Positions 18,616-27,642 of a stretch of 64,000 bases of DNA are shown here, in pieces. The stretch is from Bifidobacterium margollesii (GTDB lineage Bacteria; Actinomycetota; Actinomycetes; Actinomycetales; Bifidobacteriaceae): contig NZ_NMWU01000029.1 of NCBI RefSeq assembly GCF_002860355.1, forward strand, positions 1 through 64,000. Direction: 5' to 3'. Under the pieces are notes generated by a model that was not told the origin of the DNA, did no database searches, and saw only the letters and a program-made list of their open reading frames with translations. Numbering within the stretch: the first letter of the stretch is position 1; each line of letters opens with the position of its first letter. A program made the position numbers and the translations under genes.

Positions 18616-19302
18616 ATGAACAGAACCGATTACACCAATCTCGCGAAGGGTTGGGAGTTCATTGAGGACACGGCCTACACCACCGAAACGCCGGCACTGC
18701 ATCATCTTCGCAGGCAATGCGCCGATACGGGATTCGATCAGGGTTCCGCAGCACAGGCCGAATTCCTCGCCATGCAGGTCAGGCAGCTCAAAGCCAGATC
18801 GGTGATCGTGCTGGGAACCGGGTCCGTGGTGGAATCCGCCCATATGCTCGAAGCATTGGAGGAAGTCGACGGCGAGGTCGGAGGGCAGCTCACCGCCGTC
18901 GACTCCTCGGCCCAGGGCACGGCGCTCATCCGCCGTGCGTTCTCCGGAACCCAGGACGGCATGCGCACCAAGCTGCGTGTCGTCAACGCCAAGCCGGGCG
19001 TGTATTTTCCCCGGCTCAACGCCAGCGACTACGATCTCATCGTCATCAGCGGAGAGAACGTCAACTACGATTCCGCACTGGATCATGCCCATCGTCTGCT
19101 GAGATCCGGCGGCGAACTGGTGATGTGCGATGTTCTGGCTCTGGATTGCGAGGATTCCCGCGGAGGGCTGCTGAATCCGGCCGACCGGGGAGACAAGGCC
19201 ACGCATATGCGCGAGCTGCTCGACGAGACGCTGCAGGACGAACGCTTCTCATCGTGCATCGTACCCATCGGCACGGGACTGCTTCTGTCGATCAAACGGT
19301 GA
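18616..19302 (+). CDS. SAM-dependent O-methyltransferase-like protein
   Basis: 228-residue protein with a Rossmann-type methyltransferase layout: SVIVLGTGSVVESAHMLEAL as motif I (the usual GxGxG is reduced to LGTGSVVES), QLTAVDSSAQGTALIRRAF with the acidic ribose-binding Asp, YDLIVISGENVNYDSALDHA, and LLRSGGELVMCDVLALD as later motifs. This resembles the catechol O-methyltransferase / O-methyltransferase family 3 of actinobacteria. Substrate is unknown. AAAGGA lies five bases before the ATG. The gene follows sdhB by 56 bases on the same strand and may share its transcript; it ends at a strong hairpin. Alternative reading: a degenerate, non-catalytic family member. Confidence 0.72.
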   Translation: MNRTDYTNLAKGWEFIEDTAYTTETPALHHLRRQCADTGFDQGSAAQAEFLAMQVRQLKARSVIVLGTGSVVESAHMLEALEEVDGEVGGQLTAVDSSAQGTALIRRAFSGTQDGMRTKLRVVNAKPGVYFPRLNASDYDLIVISGENVNYDSALDHAHRLLRSGGELVMCDVLALDCEDSRGGLLNPADRGDKATHMRELLDETLQDERFSSCIVPIGTGLLLSIKR

Positions 19303-19344
19303 TCCGATGCCGTCGTACTCGGTACCGGCTACGACGGCATCGGA
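19303..19344. terminator. 15-bp perfect inverted repeat between convergent genes
   Basis: TCCGATGCCGTCGTA (19303-19317) and TACGACGGCATCGGA (19330-19344) pair over all 15 bases around a 12-base loop. It starts right after the methyltransferase stop codon and ends 24 bases from the stop of the convergent LOG gene, so it should terminate transcripts from both sides. No T-run follows on either strand. Confidence 0.7.
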
Positions 19345-19367
19345 CCGCACGGATCCCGCCGATCAGA

Positions 19368-20348
19368 TCATCGATCGATCAGCCTGGTGGCGTAGTCCAC
19401 GGCTTCGTCGGGATCATCGGTCAGGGTGACGAGATTCGGATCGATCGGCGAGATCATGCCGCGTTCCGTCAGGGTGCCGTTGATCCAATCAAAGAGACCG
19501 CTCCAGTATGCCGTGTCGAACAGCACCACCGGAATCGTGGTCACCTTGTGCGTTTGGACCAATGTGAGCACTTCGAACATCTCGTCCATCGTGCCGAATC
19601 CTCCCGGGCATACGATCACACCGGAGGAGTACTTGACGAACATGGTCTTGCGCACGAAGAAGTATCGGAAGGTCATCCCGAGATTGATGTAGTTGTTCAG
19701 CCCCTGCTCATGCGGCAGTTCGATGCCCAGACCCACGGACGTGCCACCGGCCAGCGACGCGCCCCGATTCGCGGCTTCCATGATGCCCGGACCGCCGCCG
19801 GTGATGGTGGCGACGCCTCGTTCGGCCAGCAGACGCCCCATGCGACGCGCGGCCTTGTAGGTGGGATCCGTACGCTTGGTACGCGCCGAACCGAACACGG
19901 CCACGGCCGGTCCCACTTCGGCGAGCGCACCGAATCCGTCCACGAACTCGGCCTGAATGCGCAGCACCCTCCACGGATCCATGTGCAGCCAGTCCGTGCT
20001 TTCGTTGTTGCGCAGCAGATTGCCGCTGGTGGTGTCGTTCGGAATCATCGATCCTCGCATCACCACCGGTCCGCGATGGTAGGTCTCGCCCAGCGGTGAG
20101 CTCTCTTCATGGAAATCGGACGTCGCGTCACCTTCGTCAAAGGTATCGGCCCGTGCCTCCGGCCGCACTGCCGTGCCGGTCCGGTCGCCGACGTTCGCGA
20201 CTTCGTTCTTCTTCGTCTTGCCGTGGTGCTTCCCGCTTCCGTGCTTCCTGACGGTCTCTTTCTCGACCGATCCGTGCTGCTCGACCTTGTCGTCGGCCTT
20301 GCCGCTCTTCTTGGCCTTTTTGCCGTTTTTCTTGATGATCTTGGCCAT
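19368..20348 (-). CDS. LOG-family nucleotide hydrolase (TIGR00730-type)
   Basis: 326-residue protein. The C-terminal ~220 residues are the LOG/lysine-decarboxylase-like fold: AVFGSARTKRTDPTYKAARR, TGGGPGIMEAANRGA and the hallmark PGGFGTMDEMFEVLT (PGGxGTxxE). Enzymes of this family cleave nucleoside 5'-monophosphates (cytokinin ribotides in plants and some bacteria; AMP or other nucleotides in others). They are often misannotated as lysine decarboxylase. The first ~80 residues form a Lys-rich then acidic low-complexity tail not found in short LOG proteins. The start at 20348 is chosen because AAAGG lies four bases upstream; an ATG 33 bases earlier has no binding site. It lies downstream of nhaA on the same strand with a 94-base gap. 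Confidence 0.87.
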   Translation of the reverse strand: MAKIIKKNGKKAKKSGKADDKVEQHGSVEKETVRKHGSGKHHGKTKKNEVANVGDRTGTAVRPEARADTFDEGDATSDFHEESSPLGETYHRGPVVMRGSMIPNDTTSGNLLRNNESTDWLHMDPWRVLRIQAEFVDGFGALAEVGPAVAVFGSARTKRTDPTYKAARRMGRLLAERGVATITGGGPGIMEAANRGASLAGGTSVGLGIELPHEQGLNNYINLGMTFRYFFVRKTMFVKYSSGVIVCPGGFGTMDEMFEVLTLVQTHKVTTIPVVLFDTAYWSGLFDWINGTLTERGMISPIDPNLVTLTDDPDEAVDYATRLIDR

Positions 20349-20442
20349 GATGCCTTTCACTCCCTTGACTGCTTCATGCATTGCGACGTCATTGCATTGC
20401 GACGTGTTCTTACGAAGGTTCTACCGCTTCATTGCAGAGGCT

Positions 20443-22008
20443 CTACCGTCGGTGTCCCCTGCCCCGCTTCGATCCGGTCGCCTTCCCCGATCCCTTGCCC
20501 AGCTCGCGCATGCGGCGCTTCAATCGGCTGATATGCCTGCTTCCGGGTTTGACCGTAGTGGTTCGCCGTTCTTCCTCGGAGGACGAGCCTTCCTCGGTTG
20601 CGAACCGTTCGGGGTGACGTTCCCGATACCGTCTGATCGCCTCCGGGCTCAGCGCCTTCATGGAGATGGTGATCGAGCCGTCCGCCAGGACCTCCTCGAT
20701 ATTCGCATCGGCGCCTGCGGCCTTTCGTGCGGCTTCGGCCAGTTCTCGCTCCGCCGCGCGACTGCGGAAGCCGCGGGCCTGATGATTGAGCAGCAGACCG
20801 GCGACCATTGCGGAGATCAAGGAGCCGACCAGCACACCGAACCGGGCCTCGCCGGACAACTCGGGATCGTCGTAGGCCAGTGTGGCGAGCAGGAACGATA
20901 CGGTGAAGCCGATGCCGCATGCGCACGCGGCGGGGAACAGATCACGCACCCGCAGGCCCTTCGGCAGACTGAGACCGATGGGATGCGTAGCCAACCATGC
21001 GGTGATCATGATGCCGAGGGGCTTGCCGATCACCAGTGCGGCGACGATGCCGAGCACCACGGGCGACACCATCATCGCCGGGCTCAACGCTTCGAAATGC
21101 ACCCCCGTGGCGAACAGGGCGAAGATCGGCAGCGCCAGTAGTGCCGAGAACGGCTGAAGCTTCTCCTTGTATCGCTCCGCGCGGGGGGACGTCTCACCAT
21201 GCATTTCGCGGGATGGCGTGAGCAGTCCCACCAGCATGCCCGCCAGCGTGGGGTGCACGCCGGCCTCGAACATCATCACCCATGCAAGAGCACCGACGAT
21301 CACCACTACCGGCCAGGGCACGCGGCGGCGCCGGACCAGATACGCCCAGACGGCAGCGCATACGACGATGCCGAGGAACCAGTACCACGCGTTGAGCGAC
21401 GAAAAGAACAACGCGATGACGATCACCGCCAGCAGATCGTCGACGGTGGCCAGCGTCATGAGAAACGCACGGATGCTGCCGGGCAGCCCCTTGGCGAACA
21501 GGGCCAGCACCGTAAGCGAGAACGCGATGTCGGTGGCCATCGGAATGGCCCATCCTTGGGAAATGGCACTGAACGGATGAACTGCGCCGGAAGCGACGAT
21601 CTCCAATCCGGGGGCGGGCGGACCGAATGCCGAGAACAGCCAGGTCACCAGCAGGAACAGCAACGGGGGTACGGCCATGCCTCCTACGGCGCAAGCCATG
21701 GGAACGGCAGCCGCCTTGGGATTCGCCAATGATCCGGTGGTCAGCTCTTGTTTGAGATCCAGCCCCACCACCAGGAAGAAGATGGTGAGCAGACCGTCCT
21801 GCGCCCAGTGGCCAAGAGGAAGATCGATATTGGTGTACGGCACGGCCATATGCGTTTCGGCTATCGATTCGAAGAGATGCGAGGTGACGGGAATATTGGC
21901 GAGCAGCAGGCCGACAAGAGCGAATCCGAGCATGATCAGGCCGGATATCGTATCCGAAGCCGCCACGCGCTTGATTCTCGACCATAATCCGAATCGGCTA
22001 CCGACCAC
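20443..22008 (-). CDS. nhaA: Na+/H+ antiporter NhaA
   Basis: 521-residue membrane protein of the NhaA family, exchanging Na+ (or Li+) for protons across the cytoplasmic membrane. The DGLLTIFFLVVGLDLKQEL start, GWAIPMATDIAFSLTVLALF, and TLATVDDLLAVIVIALFFSS with the paired Asp residues of the ion site are all present, along with FALFATGVHF and CACGIGFTVSFLLATLAY. About 11-12 membrane helices are expected. The last ~95 residues are a charged, Arg/Glu-rich cytoplasmic tail, longer than in E. coli. The start is a GTG at 22008 preceded by AAAGGAG at five-base spacing, better than the upstream ATG. Divergent from the tRNA-Arg array. Confidence 0.93.
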   Translation of the reverse strand: MVGSRFGLWSRIKRVAASDTISGLIMLGFALVGLLLANIPVTSHLFESIAETHMAVPYTNIDLPLGHWAQDGLLTIFFLVVGLDLKQELTTGSLANPKAAAVPMACAVGGMAVPPLLFLLVTWLFSAFGPPAPGLEIVASGAVHPFSAISQGWAIPMATDIAFSLTVLALFAKGLPGSIRAFLMTLATVDDLLAVIVIALFFSSLNAWYWFLGIVVCAAVWAYLVRRRRVPWPVVVIVGALAWVMMFEAGVHPTLAGMLVGLLTPSREMHGETSPRAERYKEKLQPFSALLALPIFALFATGVHFEALSPAMMVSPVVLGIVAALVIGKPLGIMITAWLATHPIGLSLPKGLRVRDLFPAACACGIGFTVSFLLATLAYDDPELSGEARFGVLVGSLISAMVAGLLLNHQARGFRSRAAERELAEAARKAAGADANIEEVLADGSITISMKALSPEAIRRYRERHPERFATEEGSSSEEERRTTTVKPGSRHISRLKRRMRELGKGSGKATGSKRGRGHRR

Positions 22009-22104
22009 CTTCACTCCTTTGCTCTCGAATACGTTCAACCTTACCGATTCATCGAAACATTTCCGCTGAGGACTTACTGCGACGTCTTCATACGACACGC
22101 CGAT

Positions 22105-22133
22105 TTGCCCTGATCGGCAAAGAGCGTTAATCT
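22105..22133 (+). promoter_or_regulatory. Predicted promoter of the tRNA-Arg array
   Basis: TTGCCC (22105-22110), 17-base spacer, TAATCT (22128-22133). The first tRNA starts 33 bases after the -10, a normal distance for a processed tRNA transcript. Confidence 0.55.
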
Positions 22134-22166
22134 ATCCGAGTTGCCTGAATCAAGCGTTCAGGTGTT

Positions 22167-22240
22167 GCGCCAGTAGCCCAATGGATTAGAGCATTTGACT
22201 ACGGATCAAAAGGTTGCAGGTTCGAATCCTGTCTGGCGCA
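22167..22240 (+). tRNA. tRNA-Arg(ACG), copy 1
   Basis: 74 bases fold as a complete cloverleaf: acceptor GCGCCAG/CTGGCGC with discriminator A, D stem GCCC/GAGC, anticodon stem TTTGA/TCAAA with loop CTACGGA (anticodon ACG at 22201-22203), 5-base variable loop and T arm GCAGG TTCGAAT CCTGT. No CCA is encoded. ACG is expected to be modified to ICG and read CGU, CGC and CGA codons. Confidence 0.97.
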
Positions 22241-22282
22241 CGAAAGCTTGCGGAGGAAGCAGTTCCACGCAGGTGTTTCATT

Positions 22283-22356
22283 GCGCCAGTAGCCCAATGG
22301 ATTAGAGCATTTGACTACGGATCAAAAGGTTGCAGGTTCGAATCCTGTCTGGCGCA
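22283..22356 (+). tRNA. tRNA-Arg(ACG), copy 2
   Basis: Sequence identical to copy 1, with the same cloverleaf and ACG anticodon at 22317-22319. Part of the 116-base tandem array. Confidence 0.97.
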
Positions 22357-22398
22357 CGAAAGCTTGCGGAGGAAGCAGTTCCACGCAGGTGTTTCATT

Positions 22399-22472
22399 GC
22401 GCCAGTAGCCCAATGGATTAGAGCATTTGACTACGGATCAAAAGGTTGCAGGTTCGAATCCTGTCTGGCGCA
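22399..22472 (+). tRNA. tRNA-Arg(ACG), copy 3
   Basis: Sequence identical to copies 1 and 2, anticodon ACG at 22433-22435. It is the last unit of the array; five bases after it the terminator hairpin begins. Confidence 0.97.
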
Positions 22473-22476
22473 CGAT

Positions 22477-22512
22477 AAGCCCTTCGGAAGCCTTGGTTTC
22501 CGAAGGGCTTTA
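22477..22512 (+). terminator. Terminator of the tRNA-Arg array
   Basis: AAGCCCTTCGGAA (22477-22489) pairs with TTCCGAAGGGCTT (22498-22510) around an 8-base loop, 13 pairs, followed by a short T-rich tail. On the minus strand the same hairpin could end the transcript of the small gene at 22519-22800. Confidence 0.8.
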
Positions 22513-22518
22513 CCAATT

Positions 22519-22800
22519 TCAGGGCCTGTTGTTTTCGTCGCCGTCGATGCCTTCGTTGAACGACAGCACGTCTCCCCCAGGCTCCATTCCACGACGCAGC
22601 ATCTCGACGCCGACGATGTTCCGATAGTACGAATCCCCCGCGGCATCCAAGGTCCCGAAGATTTCAAGAAGCATGGAATCGCTGACATTCGACAGCAAAT
22701 GCGACGCCGCCGCCACATTATGACCGATGTATCTCAATTCATTCACCGCATCCATCGCATCCACTGCTTCGACCTCCCATTCATATCGTCCGCCCACCAT
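22519..22800 (-). CDS. Hypothetical small acidic protein
   Basis: 93-residue open frame rich in Asp, Glu and Val without membrane segments or recognised motifs. It lies 34 bases after the stop of the Lhr helicase gene on the same strand and ends nine bases before the tRNA terminator, so it fills a gap of the right size and may be the last gene of the lhr transcript. The start at ATG 22800 has no ribosome binding site, but TATAGT lies 14 bases upstream, which would leave a very short leader. An internal ATG at residue 15 is an alternative. I do not recognise the family; coding status rests on position and ordinary codon and residue composition. Confidence 0.55.
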   Translation of the reverse strand: MVGGRYEWEVEAVDAMDAVNELRYIGHNVAAASHLLSNVSDSMLLEIFGTLDAAGDSYYRNIVGVEMLRRGMEPGGDVLSFNEGIDGDENNRP

Positions 22801-22834
22801 ACGCAGGGCAACGGACTATAATCCGCGAAACCGT

Positions 22835-25800
22835 TCACGGATAGAGCGTCATGCCCTGAGGAGAGGGAACGAAACCGGCGGCGTGGAGCAGCTGCCGAAC
22901 CCTGCTGCGGGAAGTGAGCGGATACCCGTTGACATCGGAAAGAAACCGGGTGGAACGGTAACGGCGTCTGATGGCATAGGCGAGTTCCGCACAGGCCCGT
23001 CTCATCCGATCTTCTCCAACGCCACCATCGTCCAAGTCGTCTTCCGGCCCCGCAGCGTCACCGAAAACCAGCAGATGATGGCTCCGTACGGCGGCATACA
23101 AGGTCGCCGATCCGTCGATCAGCACCAGCATGGCCCCTTCACGCCTCGTGGGATGCAATGCCCGTTCCGATTCGACGTCCATCATATTCCCCACCCGAGG
23201 CCACGGCATCACGGCACCGACCAGATTCGCAGGGTCCAGCGCATCGACCGCCGCCACGGAAGCCGCACGGGCATCACGCCGTCCACCGGTCTGAGTGGCT
23301 GATCGCTCACTCATACCGCGCAGCGCCTCCACCGTATCCCTGGCGGCGAACTGGGCCGCCCCCAATCCTTCGACGAACATGCCGCGCAGTATCGTCCCTC
23401 GCTCCTCCATGCGTCTGAGCACCGGATACAGGCGTGAGAATCCTCCGCGCTCATTGAGCAGCTCAAGCAACGGAGCACAGACGACCCCATACCCGTCGAG
23501 CAGCGTCTCGATCATCGCCACCACCCGGCGCGCAGGTTCGTCCGACCCTTCGGGGACCAGCGACCACATGCCGGTGAGCGTGATCTGCGCGAACGGATGT
23601 CTTCCCGCTGCGACCGATCCACCGGCGACTCCGATACGCGGCCTGCGGACGGCACGAATGGTACGAGCACGGCCGACGGGGGAATTCCGGCGACTCCGAC
23701 CCCGTGAAATCATGGCACGCACCGCGGCGAACCCGCTATTGGTCACCCTGCCCTGCCACACCAATTGCCACAACCGATCGGAGAACGCCGCGGCGTCCAT
23801 GGACGCCGGTTTGAGCTGCCGCGCATGGTAGGCGCCTCCCGTATTCAGCAGATCGAGGATGCCGTCGCCATCGTGATCCTCGCCGCCATCGCCGTCATCG
23901 CTGCCGCCGTCCTCCCCCGTCGCGCTACGCCCATCCGTCACCGCATCCGACGAATGGTTCGGCAGCAACGGCGAATCGGCTGGGTAGAATGCAATCCGCC
24001 CCGTCGAGGAGGAACCAGCCGCTTTCGAACCGACCCAGACCACCTCTCCGGAAGACAGCAGCTCATCAAGCATTTCCGGCCGATAGTCGCGCACGCGGAC
24101 CGGGAACACGTCCGTCTCCCACAGTCCCGCAGGCAACGGCATTCCCTCCAATTGCTCGATCACCTTCATCAGACCGTCAACGCCTTCATACCGTTCCCCT
24201 CCGACCGGTCCGACGCCCTGCCGATCAAGCAGGAAGCGCTGGTAGTCGGCCAACGAAACGGGTCTGATGGCCCTGCGCGCCCTGTCCAACGAGCGAGCGC
24301 GAATGCGCCGGAACACCGATACGTGCAGCCATTGCCTCATCGATGAATCATCCGCATGGTGCGAATCGTCCGCACAGTGCGAATCGTCCGTATCGGCGGT
24401 CGTGAACCGTCCGGAAAGCAGTTCCCCGTTTTCATACATTTCGTCCAGTGCATGGACGACGTCCTGCGCCCCCAATCCCAGATCACGCACCGCTTCGTCA
24501 GCGGTGAACGGTCCATGCGTTTTCGCATACCGTGCCACACGGCCGCGAACGTCATGCTCGTCGAGTTCGTTCCAGAACTCATGTCGGGATAGTTCCTCCT
24601 CCACCTCGCGAATCGATCGGGCGTCCAGCACAGCGGAAAGATCCTGCTCGCCAAGCAGCCGTTCCAGCACCTGCGGATCCATGGACAGCAGCTGCGCGGC
24701 CCGTTCCGCCTGCGGCTGATCGTACTGGTACATCACCTCGCCGACGAAGCCGAACAGCACGTTCCTTGCGAAAGGCGACGGTGATTCGGTTTCGACCTCG
24801 CTCATCGATATGCGTCCGGATGCCAGATCGCGCATGATCCCGCACAACGACGGCAGATCATAGACGTCGCGAAGGCATTCGCGGGCGGTCTCCAGCAGCA
24901 GAGGAAAATTCCGTTTCGCCCTGGCCGCCTGCAGCAGCTGTGCGGCCCTAAGACGCTGCTGCCACAACGGTACGCGACGCCCCGGTTCGACACGGGGCAT
25001 GAACAGCGATCTGGCCGCGCATTCGCGAAATCGCGAGGCGAACAGCACCGAACCGCCTACACGTCTGGCCACATCGCCTCGGATTTCATCCGGATCGAAG
25101 CGCAGCACTCGCTGGAGGTCGATCTCACCGTCCCCGTCCGGCAGCTGGATCACGATGCCGTCATCCGCCGCATAGACGTGTCCGTCGAATCCGTAGTCGC
25201 CGGAAAGTCTGCCGGCGATGGCCAACGCCCATGGCTCATGCACGCGACGACCATACGGACTGTGCAGCATCACACGCCATCCACCGTCCTCGTCGTGATA
25301 TCGTTCCACGATCAGATGGCCGTCGTCCGGCACCACGCCGATGGCCCGTCGTTGTTCGTCGAGCAGCGTGGCCAGATTCGATATGGAGTTCTCGTCCAGA
25401 CCGTCGTTGCGCAGACGCCGTTCGGTCCGTTCGTCGAACGCCGGCATCCCGATCCGTGATCCCGTTTCGTCGCCGATGTTCGCGGATGCCGCTTCGGCGT
25501 GATCACCGCCGATCAGCCCCGCCGCCAGCTCCCGTGTGACGCGACCTTTCGCAACGCCGAATGCGTAATCCCTTCCGGGGCCTTCGCCATGCCAGAACGG
25601 CAATCGTGAGGTGCGCCCCGGCGCAGGGACGACGATCACCCGGTCGCGGGTGATCTGCCGGATCTGCCATGTGGAGGCGCCCAGCGTGATGATGTCTCCG
25701 ACCCGGGATTCGTAGACCATCTCCTCGTCCAGCTCTCCCACACGGCGAGGACCTCCGCCGGATTCGGATTCGGGAAGCATCACCGTGTATAGTCCGCGAT

Positions 25801-27595
25801 CGGGTATGGTTCCTCCGCTGGTCACCGCAATTCGCTGCGCGCCGGGAAGCGCCGAGATCATGTTGTTCTCATGGTTCCATGCGAGCCGCGGACGGAATGC
25901 GCTGAATTCCTCGGAGTTGTAGTCGCCGGACATCATGCCGAGCACCGCGTCGAAGGATCGGCGATCCAGTTCGGCGAATGGAGCCGAGCGCCGGATCAGG
26001 CCGTACCAGTCGTCGGCGTCGAGATCGTGCATGGATGCGGCCGCCACGGTCTGTTGGGCGAGGATGTCCAAAGGATTGGTCGGGATGCGCACTGGTTCGA
26101 TGTTTCCCTCGGTCATGCATTCAAGATCCGTCGCGACATCAAGGATCTGCGCCCTCGTCAGCGGATAGAACAACGCCCGTGATACTCCTCCGACCCGATG
26201 ATCGGCACGACCCACACGCTGCAGACCGGAGGAGACCGAAAGCGGGGGCGCTATCTGAATGACCAGGTCGACCGAGCCCATGTCGATGCCCAGTTCGAGG
26301 CTGCTGGTGGCGACGACGCATCGCAGACGCCCCTGCTTGAGATTCTCCTCGATCTGCTTGCGCCGTTCCTTGGACACCGAACCGTGGTGGGCCATGGCGA
26401 TCACCTCATCGCCGTCATGCGATCCGACCAGCATGGTCGAGGACCCGACGACGGCGTCATAGTGTTCGGAGAAATTCGATCTGCCTTCGGCCGAACCACG
26501 TTCGTCATATGCCGACGATCGCTGTGCATACAGGTCGTTGAGCCGCGCGGTCAGCTTCTCGGCCAGACCACGAGAATTGACGAACACCAACGTGGTGCGG
26601 TGTCGCAGAATCTCCTCGAGCACGCCACGCTCCACGAACGGCCAGATTGATCCGCCTGAACCGACGCGCCCCCCGTTCCGCGTCGATGATCGGGGATTCG
26701 ACGTGGAATCGTCCTCCGACGGTATCGAAACGGAACGAAACCCATCGCCCCCGGCGGCCACCACGGTGGATGAGAGATCCCGCATATCAGGCAGAGGCTC
26801 CACCACGCGCAGATCCATGGGCGACCGCCGACCGGCATCGACGATGGTCACCGTCCTGTCCCCGCCGAGGAATCGGGCGACTTCGGCGGGAGGATTGACC
26901 GTTGCAGACAACCCCACCCGCTGCACGTCCCCTTCGGCCAGTGCGTCGAGCCGCTCAAGACTGACCGACAGATGCGCACCACGTTTGGTGCCCGCCATCG
27001 CATGCACCTCATCCACGATCACCATGCGCACGGTACGCAGAACGCTGCATGCCTTCGACGTGAGCATGAGATACAGCGATTCCGGCGTAGTGACGAGAAT
27101 ATCGGGTGGATGCGCGGCGATCGCCCGACGTTGCCGGGCGGTGGTGTCTCCGGTGCGAATCGCCACCCGGACGGGGAATGCCCCCTGTCCCCGTGCCGCA
27201 TACTCCTCGGTGATGCCCCGCAGCGGGCGTTCCAGATTTTTGGCCACATCAACGCCCAATGCCTTCAGCGGCGAGACGTACAGCACCTTCACGCCCGGTC
27301 GATTCGCATCATGCCGGTCGCCCACAGCCGGATCATCGATGCCGGATTCGTCGGATCGATCCGGCAATCCCATCGCATGCGGATCCTGCGAAGGCAGTCC
27401 CCGCGCCAGCAGACCGTCGATCGCCCACAAGAACGCCGACAGCGTCTTTCCCGACCCGGTCGGGGCGATCACCAACGCATGCTCACCCCGCTGGATCACC
27501 GGCCACGTCCGCCTCTGCACTTCCGTCGGCTCTCCGAACGCATGAGAGAACCATGCCCGCGTCGGCTCCGAAAACATGCGCATATCATCGTACAT
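22835..27595 (-). CDS. lhr: Lhr-type large ATP-dependent helicase
   Basis: 1586-residue superfamily 2 helicase. The N-terminal ~450 residues hold the RecA-like pair: Q-motif region, Walker A IAPTGSGKT (residues 43-51), motif Ib TTPESLYL, DEVH box VDEVHAMAG (194-197), SAT-type motif LSATVNPP, and in domain 2 'VATSSLELGIDMGSVDLVIQ' and QRVGRADHRVG (motif VI). The next section is the Lhr-core winged-helix and beta-barrel region; the C-terminal ~700 residues correspond to the long Lhr extension found in actinobacteria. Lhr is a 3'-5' translocase that unwinds RNA:DNA hybrids and is linked to DNA repair. CATAAT lies seven bases before ATG 27595, which suggests a leaderless start; there is no ribosome binding site. 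Low-complexity Asp/Gly patches occur near residues 80-100 and 1225-1250. Confidence 0.92.
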   Translation of the reverse strand: MYDDMRMFSEPTRAWFSHAFGEPTEVQRRTWPVIQRGEHALVIAPTGSGKTLSAFLWAIDGLLARGLPSQDPHAMGLPDRSDESGIDDPAVGDRHDANRPGVKVLYVSPLKALGVDVAKNLERPLRGITEEYAARGQGAFPVRVAIRTGDTTARQRRAIAAHPPDILVTTPESLYLMLTSKACSVLRTVRMVIVDEVHAMAGTKRGAHLSVSLERLDALAEGDVQRVGLSATVNPPAEVARFLGGDRTVTIVDAGRRSPMDLRVVEPLPDMRDLSSTVVAAGGDGFRSVSIPSEDDSTSNPRSSTRNGGRVGSGGSIWPFVERGVLEEILRHRTTLVFVNSRGLAEKLTARLNDLYAQRSSAYDERGSAEGRSNFSEHYDAVVGSSTMLVGSHDGDEVIAMAHHGSVSKERRKQIEENLKQGRLRCVVATSSLELGIDMGSVDLVIQIAPPLSVSSGLQRVGRADHRVGGVSRALFYPLTRAQILDVATDLECMTEGNIEPVRIPTNPLDILAQQTVAAASMHDLDADDWYGLIRRSAPFAELDRRSFDAVLGMMSGDYNSEEFSAFRPRLAWNHENNMISALPGAQRIAVTSGGTIPDRGLYTVMLPESESGGGPRRVGELDEEMVYESRVGDIITLGASTWQIRQITRDRVIVVPAPGRTSRLPFWHGEGPGRDYAFGVAKGRVTRELAAGLIGGDHAEAASANIGDETGSRIGMPAFDERTERRLRNDGLDENSISNLATLLDEQRRAIGVVPDDGHLIVERYHDEDGGWRVMLHSPYGRRVHEPWALAIAGRLSGDYGFDGHVYAADDGIVIQLPDGDGEIDLQRVLRFDPDEIRGDVARRVGGSVLFASRFRECAARSLFMPRVEPGRRVPLWQQRLRAAQLLQAARAKRNFPLLLETARECLRDVYDLPSLCGIMRDLASGRISMSEVETESPSPFARNVLFGFVGEVMYQYDQPQAERAAQLLSMDPQVLERLLGEQDLSAVLDARSIREVEEELSRHEFWNELDEHDVRGRVARYAKTHGPFTADEAVRDLGLGAQDVVHALDEMYENGELLSGRFTTADTDDSHCADDSHHADDSSMRQWLHVSVFRRIRARSLDRARRAIRPVSLADYQRFLLDRQGVGPVGGERYEGVDGLMKVIEQLEGMPLPAGLWETDVFPVRVRDYRPEMLDELLSSGEVVWVGSKAAGSSSTGRIAFYPADSPLLPNHSSDAVTDGRSATGEDGGSDDGDGGEDHDGDGILDLLNTGGAYHARQLKPASMDAAAFSDRLWQLVWQGRVTNSGFAAVRAMISRGRSRRNSPVGRARTIRAVRRPRIGVAGGSVAAGRHPFAQITLTGMWSLVPEGSDEPARRVVAMIETLLDGYGVVCAPLLELLNERGGFSRLYPVLRRMEERGTILRGMFVEGLGAAQFAARDTVEALRGMSERSATQTGGRRDARAASVAAVDALDPANLVGAVMPWPRVGNMMDVESERALHPTRREGAMLVLIDGSATLYAAVRSHHLLVFGDAAGPEDDLDDGGVGEDRMRRACAELAYAIRRRYRSTRFLSDVNGYPLTSRSRVRQLLHAAGFVPSPQGMTLYP

Positions 27596-27602
27596 ATGTT
27601 CG

Positions 27603-27608
27603 ATTATG
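27603..27608 (-). promoter_or_regulatory. -10 hexamer CATAAT seven bases before lhr ATG
   Basis: On the minus strand CATAAT (27608-27603), seven bases, then the ATG at 27595. Five of six bases match the -10 consensus. No ribosome binding site exists between, so a leaderless transcript is the likely outcome. It lies in the 47-base gap after the LacI gene. Confidence 0.45.
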
Positions 27609-27642
27609 AACCGGGGTGCCGACGATGGCCTTCCAGCCTAGG

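Larger units (their letters stand above)
22167..22472 (+). repeat. 116-bp tandem repeat carrying tRNA-Arg
   Basis: The tRNA starts recur at 22167, 22283 and 22399, an exact 116-base period. The 42-base spacers (CGAAAGCTTGCGGAGGAAGC through to ...TTTCATT) are identical between copies 1-2 and 2-3, as are the tRNAs. The third copy is followed by a different sequence and a terminator. This is a recent or homogenised tandem amplification. Confidence 0.95.

Noticed and set aside
22167-22472. CRISPR-like regular repeats
   Set aside because: The repeats are full tRNA-Arg genes and the spacers are identical, not unique.
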